Source: Hyposmocoma kahamanoa
Lineage: Eukaryota; Arthropoda; Insecta; Lepidoptera; Cosmopterigidae
Assembly (NCBI RefSeq): GCF_003589595.1
Contig: NW_020656077.1
Span: 6,508,748 to 6,572,747 of the forward strand
Direction: 5' to 3'
DNA length: 64,000 nucleotides
Positions within the stretch are counted from its first letter, which is position 1; every line of letters begins with the position of its first letter. The position numbers and the translations under genes are program-made. Below are positions 1-10,480 of this stretch, one piece after another. The notes below the pieces were generated by a model. That model saw nothing but the letters and a program-made list of their open reading frames with translations, was not told the DNA's origin and did not search any database.

Positions 1-299
1 TATAGTTTTATAGGGAGCGTTTTATAATAATTGTACATTTTTGATATAATTTTATTATTTGTTAAAGCCTTCCTTTTCTTCGTTATAAACCGTGCCTTTT
101 GCATGGATCTCATTTTTCTAAGCCATGTAAAGTGCCCAACCCGCAATGGGTTAAGTGGGTCTAAACCCTCTTTTTATTGGAGACCAGTTCCCAAGTAGCA
201 AGATTTATTTGGTTATGATGACAGTAGAGGAAAGGTGGGAAAGATGTTTGGGCGTCCGATACGTTACGACAGTTTTCTTAGAAACATACTTAGAAACAT
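1..299. other. unassigned AT-rich DNA
   Basis: No gene, repeat match or structured element recognised. Confidence 0.5.
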
Positions 300-536
300 T
301 TAGAGCTCCTTTTAAAAGAGTTCATCCAGGGAAGTACTGCCAGCTTACCTATTTCTGCAGTCAAGCAGTAATGTTAGCATTACTGCGTTCCGGTTTTGAA
401 GGGTAAAGGCGCTGGTGAAGTTACAGGCACATTTCAACTTATGTCTCCGGGTGATACATTCACATGGTCAGGTGTGTCGATTACGGACAGGCGCACGACT
501 TGTTCGTCCTATCACATACCTTTATCATAAAAAAAG
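300..536 (+). repeat. family B interspersed repeat, internally deleted copy
   Basis: Shares the family B landmarks seen about 17 times here: a head of the type GAGCTCCTTGTGAAAGAGTT, a middle reading TTACAGGCACATGGGACTTG, and a 3' end with CAGGCG..GCACGACTTGTTCGT before a poly-A run. The segment carrying the AACTCTGAGTGGCACTGCAA block is lost. Not tRNA-headed, so it could be a LINE 3' end or another SINE type. Confidence 0.75.
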
Positions 537-540
537 GGAA

Positions 541-1255
541 GAACGAAGAAAAGAGAGGCATAGGACGGCCGAGACGGAGTCAGTTTTTATATTTGATGAG
601 GAGGTTTAATTCTCCAAATTGCGGAATGTGCGGAATTCCTGAGAACGTGTAATTATTAGTTCACGGAGTGTGTTCAGATGGAAGATAATTATCAAAATAT
701 ATATACTATACTAACATAATTAAAGCGATAATTATTACTTAAAACCCTGATTCCTAATCCCTGCAAACGTATTGAGTCGCCATCGTGGCGAATTTATGAC
801 CCGAATTCCTTAGTGGAGACGTGCTTTCGAGATTATGATTTTCACTACAATTGCCACGCTCCCTGAAGTCAAAGTCAACGTTCATTCAAAGACGTTCACT
901 ACGCTGACTGAGGTGGAGGACGCCTCAACTGAGGTGGTCCTTCTTATTGTCGTTATGTATTGTCACAATCCACTTTCTGTAGCCGGTCCAGTGTTTTGCA
1001 ACAAGACAATTGCTTAGGACAAAGGTAAAATTAGTCTCGCCTGTGTTTCGATCGCTTATGGTTTTAGTGGTACATTTTGGTTTTCGATTTTACGAGTAAT
1101 TCTGAAATCGTTAGTAACCCCTTCGTAAGCTAGCTTATTGAAAATTGAAGTATTTGTTTACTATTTACATGTAGTTCTAAAAACAATCAATATAATACAA
1201 AAATTGCTAATTCGGTCTTATAGTTATCATACTACCTCAGGAATTAAAATATTGT
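541..1255. other. unassigned intergenic DNA
   Basis: Short open frames only, with no recognisable domain. No repeat shared with the rest of the window was seen. Confidence 0.4.
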
Positions 1256-1428
1256 CGACGTCGCCGAACGGTTACCATGCCGGACTGCCACGCAGAGGTC
1301 CCAGGTTCGATTCCTGGGCCGGGAGAAATATTTGTATGGCCTACATTTATTGTCCATGGCACCCGCGACACAGGGTTTTCCCTAGTGCGGGGCTATGTTG
1401 AGTGTGTGCGTTATTATTATTATTATTT
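1256..1428 (+). repeat. SINE family A (tRNA-Gly-like head), internally deleted
   Basis: tRNA-like head with GCCGAACGGTTACCATGCC and B-box GGTTCGATTCC, then the body block CCATGGCACCCGCGACACAG and an (ATT)n tail. About 45 bp between the ACATTTATT block and CCATGGCACC are missing compared with the copy at 18000. Confidence 0.85.
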
Positions 1429-1554
1429 AAAAATTCTCACATTTACTTTTCGCATTCTCATATTTTGCGCAAAATATAATTTTAGCAAAAAGATCGAAAA
1501 ATAAATTGTCAACTTTACATTCCTATAGAGATTGTTTAGACCATAGTTCGTCAA

Positions 1555-1835
1555 GCAGAAGCCTTCACACATATTCCGAGGTCTCTGTTTTGCGCCTGGT
1601 GGTAAGATACGCCTGTCCCTAGCAGCTGCAGTGCCATTTAGAGCTTTAAATCGTAAAGAGCCCGAGACATAAGTTGACAAGTCTCTTGTGCATGTAATTT
1701 CATCACCAGCACCCTCAGGTACCTTTCAAGTCCTGTACGCAGTACCTAATGCTCGCATTACTTTTGGCGTGACGGCAGGAATACTACTGTTCGCAGTACT
1801 TCCCTGGACAAAGTCTTACTTCTTCGACGTAAAGG
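1555..1835 (-). repeat. family B repeat
   Basis: Reverse-strand copy. The poly-A-side block is at the left (ACGCCTGTCC), the GACATAAGTTGACAAG block in the middle, and the head block TCCCTGGACAAAGTCTTAC at the right. Confidence 0.75.
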
Positions 1836-2539
1836 TTTTATTACGGTGTTTTTCTTGACTTTTGCAATTGATACTGCTACCTAATATCGCTACCACCATT
1901 GATAGACAATATTATATGTATATTAATTGACGGTCATTAGGTACATTGCAAACAAAACAAAACGCTACAAAGGAATCGGATTGTACTTCACTCGTTTTCA
2001 AGGATTGAATGGTCTGCATTGCACAGATTGAAGGCTGGTTCTCACAGGCTTAATACGTTACATTGTTTCAAGGCGTTATTTGTTTAGGTCGAGCGCTAAT
2101 TGTGTGGAACATTAACAGAGAAACTCGTTAGTACTATTTGTTGACTGCCCTTGGATTCTCGGAATTGGATATCATTGTAGGGCCAGCAACTTTATATGTA
2201 CAGTCGGAGAAATTCATAACGAGCATTGGTTACCGCGCAATTAACGTGGTATTAGGGAGAATTTGGATAACAGATGACAAAGTTAACTGCGTGTGTAAAT
2301 TGGTAATATGTTAATGTGATCTTCACTCAACGATGCCAGATAGGACATTTGTAAAACCTTCTGTATTCCAAAGACTTGAGCTTGCAATTGCAAAGTGCCT
2401 TTTGCTAGCAAAAGGAAGGTGTGGTATAAGTTTACAAGAATATCAGATGTAACAAAATCTCTTTGGTTAGCTGACTCACAATTGGCAGGTGACAGCTCTT
2501 AATAAAGGTACGCACGTTAAAGCCAGTGTTGCGACTCTA
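1836..2539. other. unassigned intergenic DNA
   Basis: AT-rich. No domain, tRNA or shared repeat recognised. Confidence 0.4.
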
Positions 2540-2662
2540 TATGAATGTTAGCAGTAGAGGTCCTTGTGAAATAGTACGTCCAGGGAAGTACTGTCACCTT
2601 ACCTATTTCTCCCGCCAAGCAGTACGTTTCCGTTTTTGAAGAATAAGGGAGCTGGTGAAATT
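2540..2662 (+). repeat. family B repeat, 5' half only
   Basis: Head block (GTCCAGGGAAGTACTG, then CCGCCAAGCAGTA) through GCTGGTGAAATTA, where the match stops. The 3' half is absent. Confidence 0.7.
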
Positions 2663-2939
2663 AAAATAAAATGACATTTATATTCTCCACAAAACATAGG
2701 AGTCACAATACTTTAAAAACTAATAGAAAATACAATTGAGTGATGTGGACAAAAAGATTCAGCCTTGTTGGTTTTCAGTCTTTACATGTAGCTCTACCTG
2801 TTCGCTTTCTGCACCAGGCTAATTTGCGAAGTGTACACTGAGCTAAGCGCCTTAAGAAGCGATAAGTTAAAGTTTAAAGGCTGTCCGCGTAAAGTTATTT
2901 TTTTGTATATTTATAAAGAAATACAGTTAGTTAATTACA

Positions 2940-3095
2940 GGCACGTGGGACTTGTAATTTGTGTGTCAGTGTGATCTCACTCAGATCTTTGCGATTTAAA
3001 ACTCTGACCGACATTGCAACTGCTACGGATAGGCGTGTGGGTTTACCAGGCGTAAAACTCGTTCGTTCCATAACTTGGTATCATATTTTTTTTTT
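2940..3095 (+). repeat. family B repeat, 3' half only
   Basis: Starts at GGCACGTGGGACTTGT, continues through TCAGATCTTTGCGATTTAAA and ends near the ATCATATTTTTTTTTT tail. With 2540-2662 it may be one copy split by ~275 bp of other DNA. Confidence 0.65.
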
Positions 3096-3114
3096 AATTA
3101 TAGCGGTTTTATTT

Positions 3115-3370
3115 TTAAAAAAGACCTATAAAGTTTGTTTATCGGCTTTTTTATTGGAATCACATCTATTTGCTATGTTTTATTGAAATCTGTTAACGGA
3201 AAGTGCGCGAAACCGGATTCATCCCCAAGTTTGTCACCCTGTGAGGCGGAATATTTTCTTCAAATTGAAACGGGCCAATATTGAGATACCCTCTTTCCTG
3301 TAAAAAACAATCATCAAAATCGGTTCACGAATGCCTCTTTTAAAGTCAGTAAAAATAATAAGCTCTTATA
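3115..3370 (+). repeat. MITE family D copy
   Basis: Carries the family D core (AGTGCGCGAAACCGGATTCA, GAGGCGGAATATTTTCTTCA, AAAATCGGTTCACGAATGCC) and ends with AAAGTCAGTAAAAATA, a decayed form of the family's terminal GAAGTCGGTTAAAAA. Confidence 0.7.
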
Positions 3371-3664
3371 ATAATTTATTGCAAAACAACCATACCAATT
3401 ACTAGGTCTTAAACTAGGGCAGTCCTTGTACTATGAGTACATGAGCAAATGAGTTATTTTCGCGACACCAAAACACAAAACACAAATCTGTTTCACCGGA
3501 TTGAAAGCTGGGACTTCCTCGTCTAGCTCCTAAAGTACTAAGCCGCTGGTCCACAATGGACGATGGATAAACCTTGAAAAAAGTTGAAAAATGTCGAGTG
3601 CCAAATTTTATGGTAGACGAGTATACAGCGTCTAAATTGGAATGTTCTATGGCAAATTAAAAAT

Positions 3665-3848
3665 AAGGTATTTCAATTTTCCTTCGTTCCTTCCTCGAAC
3701 CTGCAAGATGTGGAATGATCTTCCTCCTGAAGTATTTCCTTTGCACTATGACATGGGGTTCTTTAAAAATCGTGTTTGCAGGGCTCTCAAAAGCTGGCAA
3801 CGCATTGGCAGCTCATCTGATGTTGCAAATGTTCATGGACGATGATGA
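3665..3848 (+). pseudogene. LINE ORF C-terminal fragment (FLPRTC..WNDLPPEVFP type)
   Basis: The frame 3642-3845 reads through a stretch typical of the last ~60 residues of a non-LTR retrotransposon ORF2: FLPRTCKMWNDLPPEVFP, then YDMGFFKNRV and a VHGR end. This is downstream of where reverse transcriptase would lie, and no RT core is present. I infer a 5'-truncated dead LINE; its clade cannot be assigned from the tail. Confidence 0.7.
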
Positions 3849-3984
3849 CCACCATAAAGTGATCCGACTGCTCGTTTGTCTCCTTCTATACATTAAAAAA
3901 ACTTGCAATTATAGTGGAAAATGCGATTTTTTGCATTATTATACACTATAATGCTTGCTATCGTGGTGGATTTGCTATTGGGCG

Positions 3985-4414
3985 TAAGGCACTACCATTT
4001 ATGTCTTGCACAGCCGAGACGTGGACTTTAACAACAGGCCTCACCCACAAATTGAAAGTCGCTGAGCTTGCGATGGAGCGTAACCCCAAGCGTAACTACG
4101 CTCGGGGTTTCTTTAATGGACCGAATCCCTAATAGGGTCAGAGAAAATAAAGTAACCGTCATAACTCGCAAAATTAGTAAGCTTAAGTGGCAGTCGGCCG
4201 GACATGTCTGCAGGAGGGTTGAACACCGATGGAGCAGACTTGTTCTGGCATGGCGACCACGTCAAGGAAAACGTAGTGTGAGACGCCCTGCGGCAAGAAG
4301 GACGGACGATCTGAGAAAGGTGGCCGGCAGCGGCTGGATGCGGGCGTTACATGACCGGGAGAGTTGGCGTGCTCAAGGGGAAGCTTACGTCCAGCAGTGG
4401 ATGCGTACAAGCTG
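3985..4414 (+). pseudogene. RTE-like LINE C-terminus, frameshifted
   Basis: Two overlapping frames together give the C-terminal region of an RTE-like LINE. The first has AETWTLTTGLTHKLKVAELA and AMER. After a frameshift near 4080-4105 the second has LGVSLMDRIPNRV, KISKLKWQSAGHVCRR and GEAYVQQW before the stop at 4413. The same module, in other states of decay, occurs at 51807-52990 and 54440-54965. No RT catalytic motif remains. Confidence 0.8.
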
Positions 4415-4496
4415 ATGATGTAAGGTACGCGCCGATTGTTGTCCAGTGGTTACCAGACGTACAGGAATGCTACTATTGTGTGTCGTGAGTGCAGGC

Positions 4497-4640
4497 TCCT
4501 TTTGAGAAACCCCATTATTGCATTAATATTAGACATAATTGATTGGTGACTTTACCATCTCAGTCAGCCGTGACCATGGGCCTTATGAAGGGCCCGAAAC
4601 GTTGGCTTGTTTTTTAATGATTTAGATCCGAAAATATAAT
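4497..4640 (+). repeat. interspersed repeat with hammerhead-like core, copy 1
   Basis: Shares with 48030-48215 and the reverse of 12340-12478 the series GCATTAATATTAGACATAA, CTCAGTCA.CCGTGACCATG, GGGCCCGAAACGT.GG and an A/T-rich end near GATTTAAATCCG. At 4581-4600 it reads CCTTATGAAGGGCCCGAAAC, one base from the hammerhead core CTGATGA..GAAA. Possibly a terminal part of a Penelope-like element; that is an inference. Confidence 0.6.
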
Positions 4641-5265
4641 GGAGTAATTTCCAAAGCTTCCTATAGAAGTAACAAATTAATAACGTTAAATTTCTCCCCT
4701 GTGAAATTTGGTTTAGGCAGATACGCGCACCAGAACTACATACGCGGATCTGCACTATCCCTGACGTTATGTAGTTTCACGATATCCTATATAGTAATGT
4801 ATTTATTGGATATATATTGTAGGGTGTTTGTTATTCCTTAAAATGTATACGGGTACATATAATAATTTGATAAGTATTACCTTTGGTGAAGGTCCCACTT
4901 TACCTACATAAAATTTGTACCTGGCACAGTATCGTGCTTGGTTTTATTTACTACACGGTGTTTATACCGGCATAAATTTCCTTAAATTATGGCAATAATA
5001 TAAACGATGTACTTACATCTTATCTTACCTTTTTGAAACAGAAAACTAAGTGCTTATTGTAAAACTCGTGTAAATAAAGTGGAATTACTATTTGTCCAGT
5101 GGATTGTCGACGATAAATTAAATTTATTAGTGTGCAGTGTTTATTTGAACATAAATTCTAATAAAATACAGCAATAATATAATCGATATCATTTGCTTGA
5201 TAACGTCCTCGGAGTCGGCCAATCTCGGACTATAGAGGCGTGTATAAAATTTGTGATTCTACTCA
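4641..5265. other. unassigned AT-rich DNA
   Basis: No coding potential or shared repeat recognised. Confidence 0.4.
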
Positions 5266-5268
5266 TAA

Positions 5269-6205
5269 AGGTGTTTTTCCACCGGCGAGGCGAGACGAGA
5301 AATCTTGCCGGCCAAGCACTCGCGAGCTCGCGTTGCTGTTGTGAACAGGAAACGTTATAGTGCTGTTCAGTTCGTCTAGAGATAAACAGGCGGCCGAAGT
5401 AACATATCTCATAAAATATTATTATGAAATATCTTCGTCAATAAGATGAAGATACTGTAAAAAGAAGTAATCACAATGGCAAAACGGAACAAGTGAGAAG
5501 AGTTATACAGGCTGTATATTTGAAAGTGTGACATATTCATACATGTCATAGTAAATCATGTTACAACTTAATATAGACTAAAATAAAATTAGGATATGGG
5601 ATAGAATAAAAAATAAATCAACAAATTTGTTTTGGAGTGTACATTGGAATAAACCTATTCCCTTTACGCTTGATTTTGAGTGCAATGGGAATGCTACCAA
5701 GCGAGCGCCGAGTGAGACAGCAACAATAACAATGATTTCACATCTCCCTTCCTACTAAAAGCACCTCTTTTCTCTAAAAAATAAAAACTAAGTTGCTTAC
5801 CTACGTACATTTATGTTATGATGAAAAAAGCTGTTATCGAAATGATTACATTTTAGCTTAAGTTAATTATTTTTTACTTCTGAACTATCGTCGAAATGTT
5901 TAACGTACTAAAAAAAATAAGTTTATGATTTAATAACTAGTTATCATTTAATAAGAATTGAGGTTTTTGGCGTAGTTAAAAATTTGAAATCACACACAAT
6001 TTGTAATGTCTAATTGTATTTTTTTAAACTTTCGCGGTTTTTTCTTGGCGAAAGTAGTTTGGTGTGATTTGTTGCTCATGTAGGATAGGATATCCTAGTC
6101 AATCCAGACCATTGCCACCGAAGATGTGCTAGGAGAGAATTGCAAATTTTCAATGCAATTTTCAATCCTCGTCTCATTTCGTCTCGCCCCGGTATAAAAG
6201 CACCT
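5269..6205. mobile_element. non-autonomous DNA transposon, PIF/Harbinger-like ends
   Basis: Left end AGGTGTTTTTCCACCGGCGA matches the reverse complement of the right end, AGGTGCTTTTATACCGGGGC, and both continue into GCGAGACGA-type sequence. A 3-bp TAA repeat flanks the element (5266-5268 and 6206-6208), the target-site size expected for PIF/Harbinger (TWA). Interior of ~940 bp has no transposase frame. GC-rich termini stand out against the AT-rich centre. Confidence 0.7.
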
Positions 6206-6208
6206 TAA

Positions 6209-7009
6209 CACATGAAGGACTTTTGTTTTCGGACTTTGTTACTTCTTGAAGTATTGACTGTGTTAACCCTTACATATAAAGTTCTGATACGAATCTCCTC
6301 TTGAGGAAAGTTGGAAAGTTTCACTTGGAATTCTTGCCAGTATCGATAAGGCCGAGATGAGTCTGTCGAATCCTTTCAAACTTTACTTTTGAGAATAATA
6401 TAATATTCTCGGTGGGTTGACGTCTTGTTTCTTGTCTCATATGTCCACTGTAGTTACTAACTCGTGTTGTTGTTTTACGTCTACTCCTTATGTCTGTTGT
6501 ATAAGAAGTTCAACCTCTGTAATCTAAGTAGAATTGGAAAAAAAAAACTGCTGATAAATTTTAAACATTGTTCTTTTTTAATTAGGCTTGCTTCTAAAGC
6601 ACTTTTCACTTAAACGCGTTTTAGTTTGAAGCTTACAAAATCGTTTAGTAAAACGTTCAAGCCATAGTTTTCGAAGAGTCCTAGGGGGAGGAGCCTCGGA
6701 AGCAATTGGGCGGCGTTGCTGCTATTCAGGGGGTGCTACCGTATTTGAAAAAAACGGAACTATCTGTATACTACATATATACACTCCCGGACACATAATT
6801 CGAGCCACCTCGCATTTTCAGTATTAAATGCCCTAAGCTTAAACAATGTTTCATTGATCAAAAAGTATTAAGCAATTTTGAAGCAATTTTGAAACTAGTA
6901 TACTAAACGTCTTTTCCATAAATCCTTGTTATAAATTTGGATTTGCGAAACCGGGGAAAACCTTTTTCTTCGACGATAATACTACTTTTCTATTCTAGCC
7001 CTTTAGGGC
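6209..7009. other. unassigned DNA with one shared repeat fragment
   Basis: 6670-6800 shares GCCTCGGAAGCAATT and the following GAAAAAA.CGGAACTATCTGTAT block with 32425-32535, so both are pieces of one unnamed repeat. Nothing else recognised. Confidence 0.45.
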
Positions 7010-7114
7010 GCGTTCAAAGTAGTAGTAGCCGCGCTGCAGCAGCGGCGCGACTTTCGCGCTGCTGAAGTGTGAACAAATTTTTAGTGATGTTTTATCTTTC
7101 GACTCAGTTACACG

Positions 7115-7177
7115 ATGGATTCTGACGATGAAACGTTACTTACACTTATTTTGTTAAAACTGAAAAAGAAAAATTAA
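7115..7177 (+). pseudogene. putative Harbinger transposase N-terminal stub
   Basis: A 20-codon frame, MDSDDETLLTLILLKLKKKN then stop. An acidic MDSD/E start followed by a leucine run and basic residues is the usual beginning of arthropod PIF/Harbinger nucleases. The rest of the DDE nuclease is absent; the foldback element starts 19 bp later. Support is weak in isolation but strengthened by the MADF relic ~900 bp away. Confidence 0.45.
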
Positions 7178-7195
7178 AAAGAATACCATTAGTAT

Positions 7196-7798
7196 AATCG
7201 ACATTGTCGATCGACAACGAGAATTATAGACGTTTTCGAGTTGTTTGGGAGTGCTTATTAAATTTCTAAATCCAAGATGGTTGCCAAGAATTTTCAAAAA
7301 TTCATTTTTGGTGATTCTTATGGGAATGGCATTTTATCTGAATACATGATAGCTGACACGATATTTTCTCATTTCTAAATACAAGATGGCAGGCACGATT
7401 TCTCAAATAATGTCAAGTTGGGTATCGTTTTCGACATATTTAAGGGTGCTTATTATGAATATAGCACTTATTTGTAAATACAAAATGGCCGACTAGATTT
7501 ATCAAAAAAATGCAATATGGGATGGGTATTTGGGGGTGCTCATTACGAATATAACACTTATTTGTAAATCCAAGATGGCGGGCTCGATTTTTCTAATCTT
7601 TCATCTTGCATTTCGAAAAGTCGTGTTAGCCATCATGTATTCAGATATAAATGCCATTTCTTTTTTCGATTACCAAAAATAAATTTTTGAAAATTCTTGG
7701 TTTCAGAAATTAATGCCACATTCTCAATGAGCACTCCCAAACAACTCGAAACGTCTATAATTCTCGTTGTTGATCGACAATATCGTAGGCACCTTTAG
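7196..7798. mobile_element. foldback element with long inverted arms
   Basis: The left arm (ATCGACATTGTCGATCGACA, TATAGACGTTTTCGAG, TTGGGAGTGCT, AATTTCTAAATCCAAGATGG) recurs as reverse complement at 7600-7795, giving arms of roughly 200 bp. The centre holds further copies of the AAATCCAAGATGGC..GATTT..GGGTATCGTTTTC unit. The same ~100-bp unit is arrayed at 14690-15365. Confidence 0.75.
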
Positions 7799-8054
7799 GA
7801 TCCGTTCGTTACCTTTATTTTGTCAAAATAATCAAAATGAATACTAACATTAAATAGATACAAAACTCGATTTACGAAAAATATTTGTGAATAGTTTTCG
7901 CCTTGTTTACGGGTTTTTGTGCGATTTTTACGTTTGTTTAACACTATTTTTCACATTTGTATTCAGGACCAAAAGGTATATACATAGTTAGAGGGGGTCA
8001 GAGTTCTTGGGGCACACACTTCACGTATAAATATTGAAAATTACTCACAACCTG

Positions 8055-8243
8055 TTATGTTTTTTCATTTGTAGTTTTAGTTTCAAAATGGTCAATAAAT
8101 TTTAGACATAAATTTTCCCATGCCTTTTCTTCCTGTCGATTAGAATAACTGGCGGAACTGATATCCCATATTGCAAGGTGTTCTTCTGCATTCTCTATAA
8201 ATTCTTCAACTCGATTTTCGTCTATCGTGGTTAATTTGAAAAA
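8055..8243 (-). pseudogene. MADF domain fragment from a transposon
   Basis: Open for 62 codons on the reverse strand. It reads VEEFIENAEEHLAIWDISSA, then SYSNRQEKAWENLCLKF and a stop at 8055. This fits the MADF pattern (L/FIE.V..+P.LWD..+.+Y.+R..+..AW..I), found in transcription factors and in the accessory ORF of PIF/Harbinger elements. It lacks the domain's C-terminal half, so it is a relic. The neighbouring transposase-like stub favours transposon origin over a host gene. Confidence 0.6.
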
Positions 8244-8477
8244 TTAACATGTACCTCACTAACCGTGATGCAACCGAGTGTGGCTGCAGCGCGACTGTCG
8301 CGCGGCAGCCGCGCGGCCGCCCCGCGCGGTCGCATCGCTTCTGGAAATTGTGTGAAAAGTGACAATCGCGCGGCTGCAGGGCGGCTAACAGCGGCTGGAC
8401 AAAAATACGAGGTACCTCGAATTATGGGCCCAGAAGTACTTTTATTTCCTTGTGATTTTTGTGTTAATATACAACAT

Positions 8478-8545
8478 ACGTGTATTCAATTATTGTTTGT
8501 GGTAGTGGGCGCTAAAATTTTTTAATCTTGTCTAAGTGGGCGGTC
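8478..8545 (+). repeat. fragment shared with 32982-33070, hAT-like end region
   Basis: Both read GTATTCAATTATT, GTGGT(A/G)GTGG.CG.T.AAA, TTTTTTATCTTG.CTAAGTG. At 33070 the copy continues into TTTGGGAACCTATG, similar to a decayed hAT terminus; here the end is missing. Confidence 0.45.
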
Positions 8546-10195
8546 AGCCAAATAGACTTTATATGTTTAAAAAAGCTTGTAACTCTGAGTTGAGGGCAAA
8601 ATGCGAGAGTAGGTTTTAAAATAAGTAAGTTTATCTGCAAAACACGAGTTTTATATTTATTTAATTATAACATTAGTACATTGACGAAATAATTTATTTA
8701 GGAAACATAGAATGAAACTGAGCAACACTTAGGTACCATTATAAGCGTGTGGTGTGGTTTTATTTCAAAATCAAACTTTTAAGTGCTTTTCTTTTAAATT
8801 TTAAATATGACATCTTTATACGTTTTTACGTGAAAGTAGGTATGTATTATAAGCTAGTTATATAAATAGACATTAAATGTTGATTTGTATAGTTATAAAA
8901 ATACAATTATTATTAAATTAATCTTGTCGTTGTCTTTTGTTGTTCATTTGACTTCTTTGTATTATAACCAGGTTTAGAATTATTATTTATGGTTTTGATA
9001 TTTTTTTCCTTTTCTTTTATCGAACTTGGTTGTTTTTAAATATATTATTATATCAATTGTGATTAGTTTACTTGACAGATATAATCCTCAAGAAATATTG
9101 TGCTGTAGTACCTATGTTTCATAAAAAAGCTATTATGATTAATACTAAAAAATCTCTAAATCTGCATTAATGAACACCAAAAATCCTCAAATTAACTAAC
9201 CAGTATTCGACATAACAATAATGACCACCCAGTATTTGGCATTTACCTAAACGAAACGTGTTTCTGGGAGAGAATTTTTTTTCCCAAATCTTTTTACAAT
9301 CTCTACCACTTTATGAGATACGCAATTACATTTTCCAACAAAAGCACCTGTACCTTTATCTACATAGATGTTACGTATCTATTGTATGGGGGCGAACGAA
9401 GCGTGGTAGGTACACATGTAGTTGCGCCTTGTAGTTACATTGTTGAAGAAGTAGTGATGGGGCAGTGGGAATGTTTTAATTAGGCTAATGATTGTGAACG
9501 CGCGGATGCCCCGGTGCACTGCCGCGTGACTTCACGAACATGTCCTCCATGTCAGCTTAGAGATTAACCAACAGATGCTACAGTCGGCACAATACACGTT
9601 CTTTTTTGTAAGCTTGTCATAGTAAGTCTACTTACCTCATTAATACAAATTAATTTGATTACAATTGAGCTAAGATCCGGTGTCGTGATAACGTTACATT
9701 TCAAAGTTCTATACAAATTACTGTCTTAAACATGCTTCTACTAAAGATGCTTTTCGGCTATAAAAAGAATTCACTTTAAAAATTGTATAATTCAAGGAAA
9801 GTATGCATACCTAAATGTGAAGTACCGCACATATTTCAAAATATTATGATGATAAAAATACTTTTGCATTCCATCATTATAACCAGTCTACAACACAATC
9901 TATGGGAAAGTTATTCCTGGAATGAACGATAAGGAGTACTTCCTTCGATGTCGTCGTCTCTCTCCCTCGCCACTAAATGGTAATGAAGGAAAGAGATAGT
10001 AACTACCTGAGGAATGTCCCAGAGTATACCGTTTTATTACTATTCGTTAGCGGAGGCAGCATGTACGCTCTGCTCTTTGTAAAAGTTTATTAATACGTCA
10101 TGATAAATCAATAACTAAGATACCTATGTGTGGTGATATAGGATTTATGTAGAGGAGGTATTATTTTTTATCTTGTACTGGATCATAATAAAATC
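8546..10195. other. unassigned intergenic DNA
   Basis: Strongly AT-rich apart from a short GC-rich patch at 9495-9535. No domain or shared repeat recognised. Confidence 0.4.
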
Positions 10196-10199
10196 AAAA

Positions 10200-10480
10200 T
10201 TAGAATCATGTTTATTTCGTAGGTAACCAAATTACACAACCGTCATCGAAATCGTTACATTTACGCAATTTTTAAAACCAAACTGTGTTATCGTTTATGT
10301 AGTCCCCAATAGAGTAACATTCTTTCTTTAAATATGTCTTTCATGATTTTTGAACTCATCAAAGGATAGGTCCAAATAGCTTTTGGAATGTTATTATAAT
10401 ACTGAATACCTTGCCCCACAAAATATCCGAGAACCCCTGAAGTCTTAACTTCTGTAACACGAGCTTCCATTTACGTCTTC
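10200..10480 (-). pseudogene. possible LINE ORF C-terminal fragment
   Basis: Reverse-strand frame 10470-10288 reads GVLGYFVGQGIQYYNNIPKA, then SSKIMKDIFKERMLL. The order 'G..+YN.IP..I' then 'FK..+K..LL' is the usual end of LINE ORF2 proteins. No reverse transcriptase sequence accompanies it, and the match is by pattern only. Confidence 0.4.

Larger units (their letters stand above)
7010..8420. mobile_element. degraded PIF/Harbinger-type transposon relic
   Basis: Two GC-rich islands (7010-7070 with GCAGCAGCGGCGCGACTTTC; 8277-8400 with GCAGCGCGACTGTCGCGCGG) bracket a transposase-start-like peptide on + and a MADF-domain fragment on -. PIF/Harbinger elements of insects characteristically carry a transposase plus a second DNA-binding (Myb/MADF) ORF. 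A foldback element (7196-7798) interrupts it. True termini were not resolved. Confidence 0.55.

Noticed and set aside
8265..8525. An 86-codon frame MMQPSVAAARLSRGSRAAAP
   Set aside because: Encoded by the GC-rich transposon island and following AT-rich repeat; composition explains the open frame.
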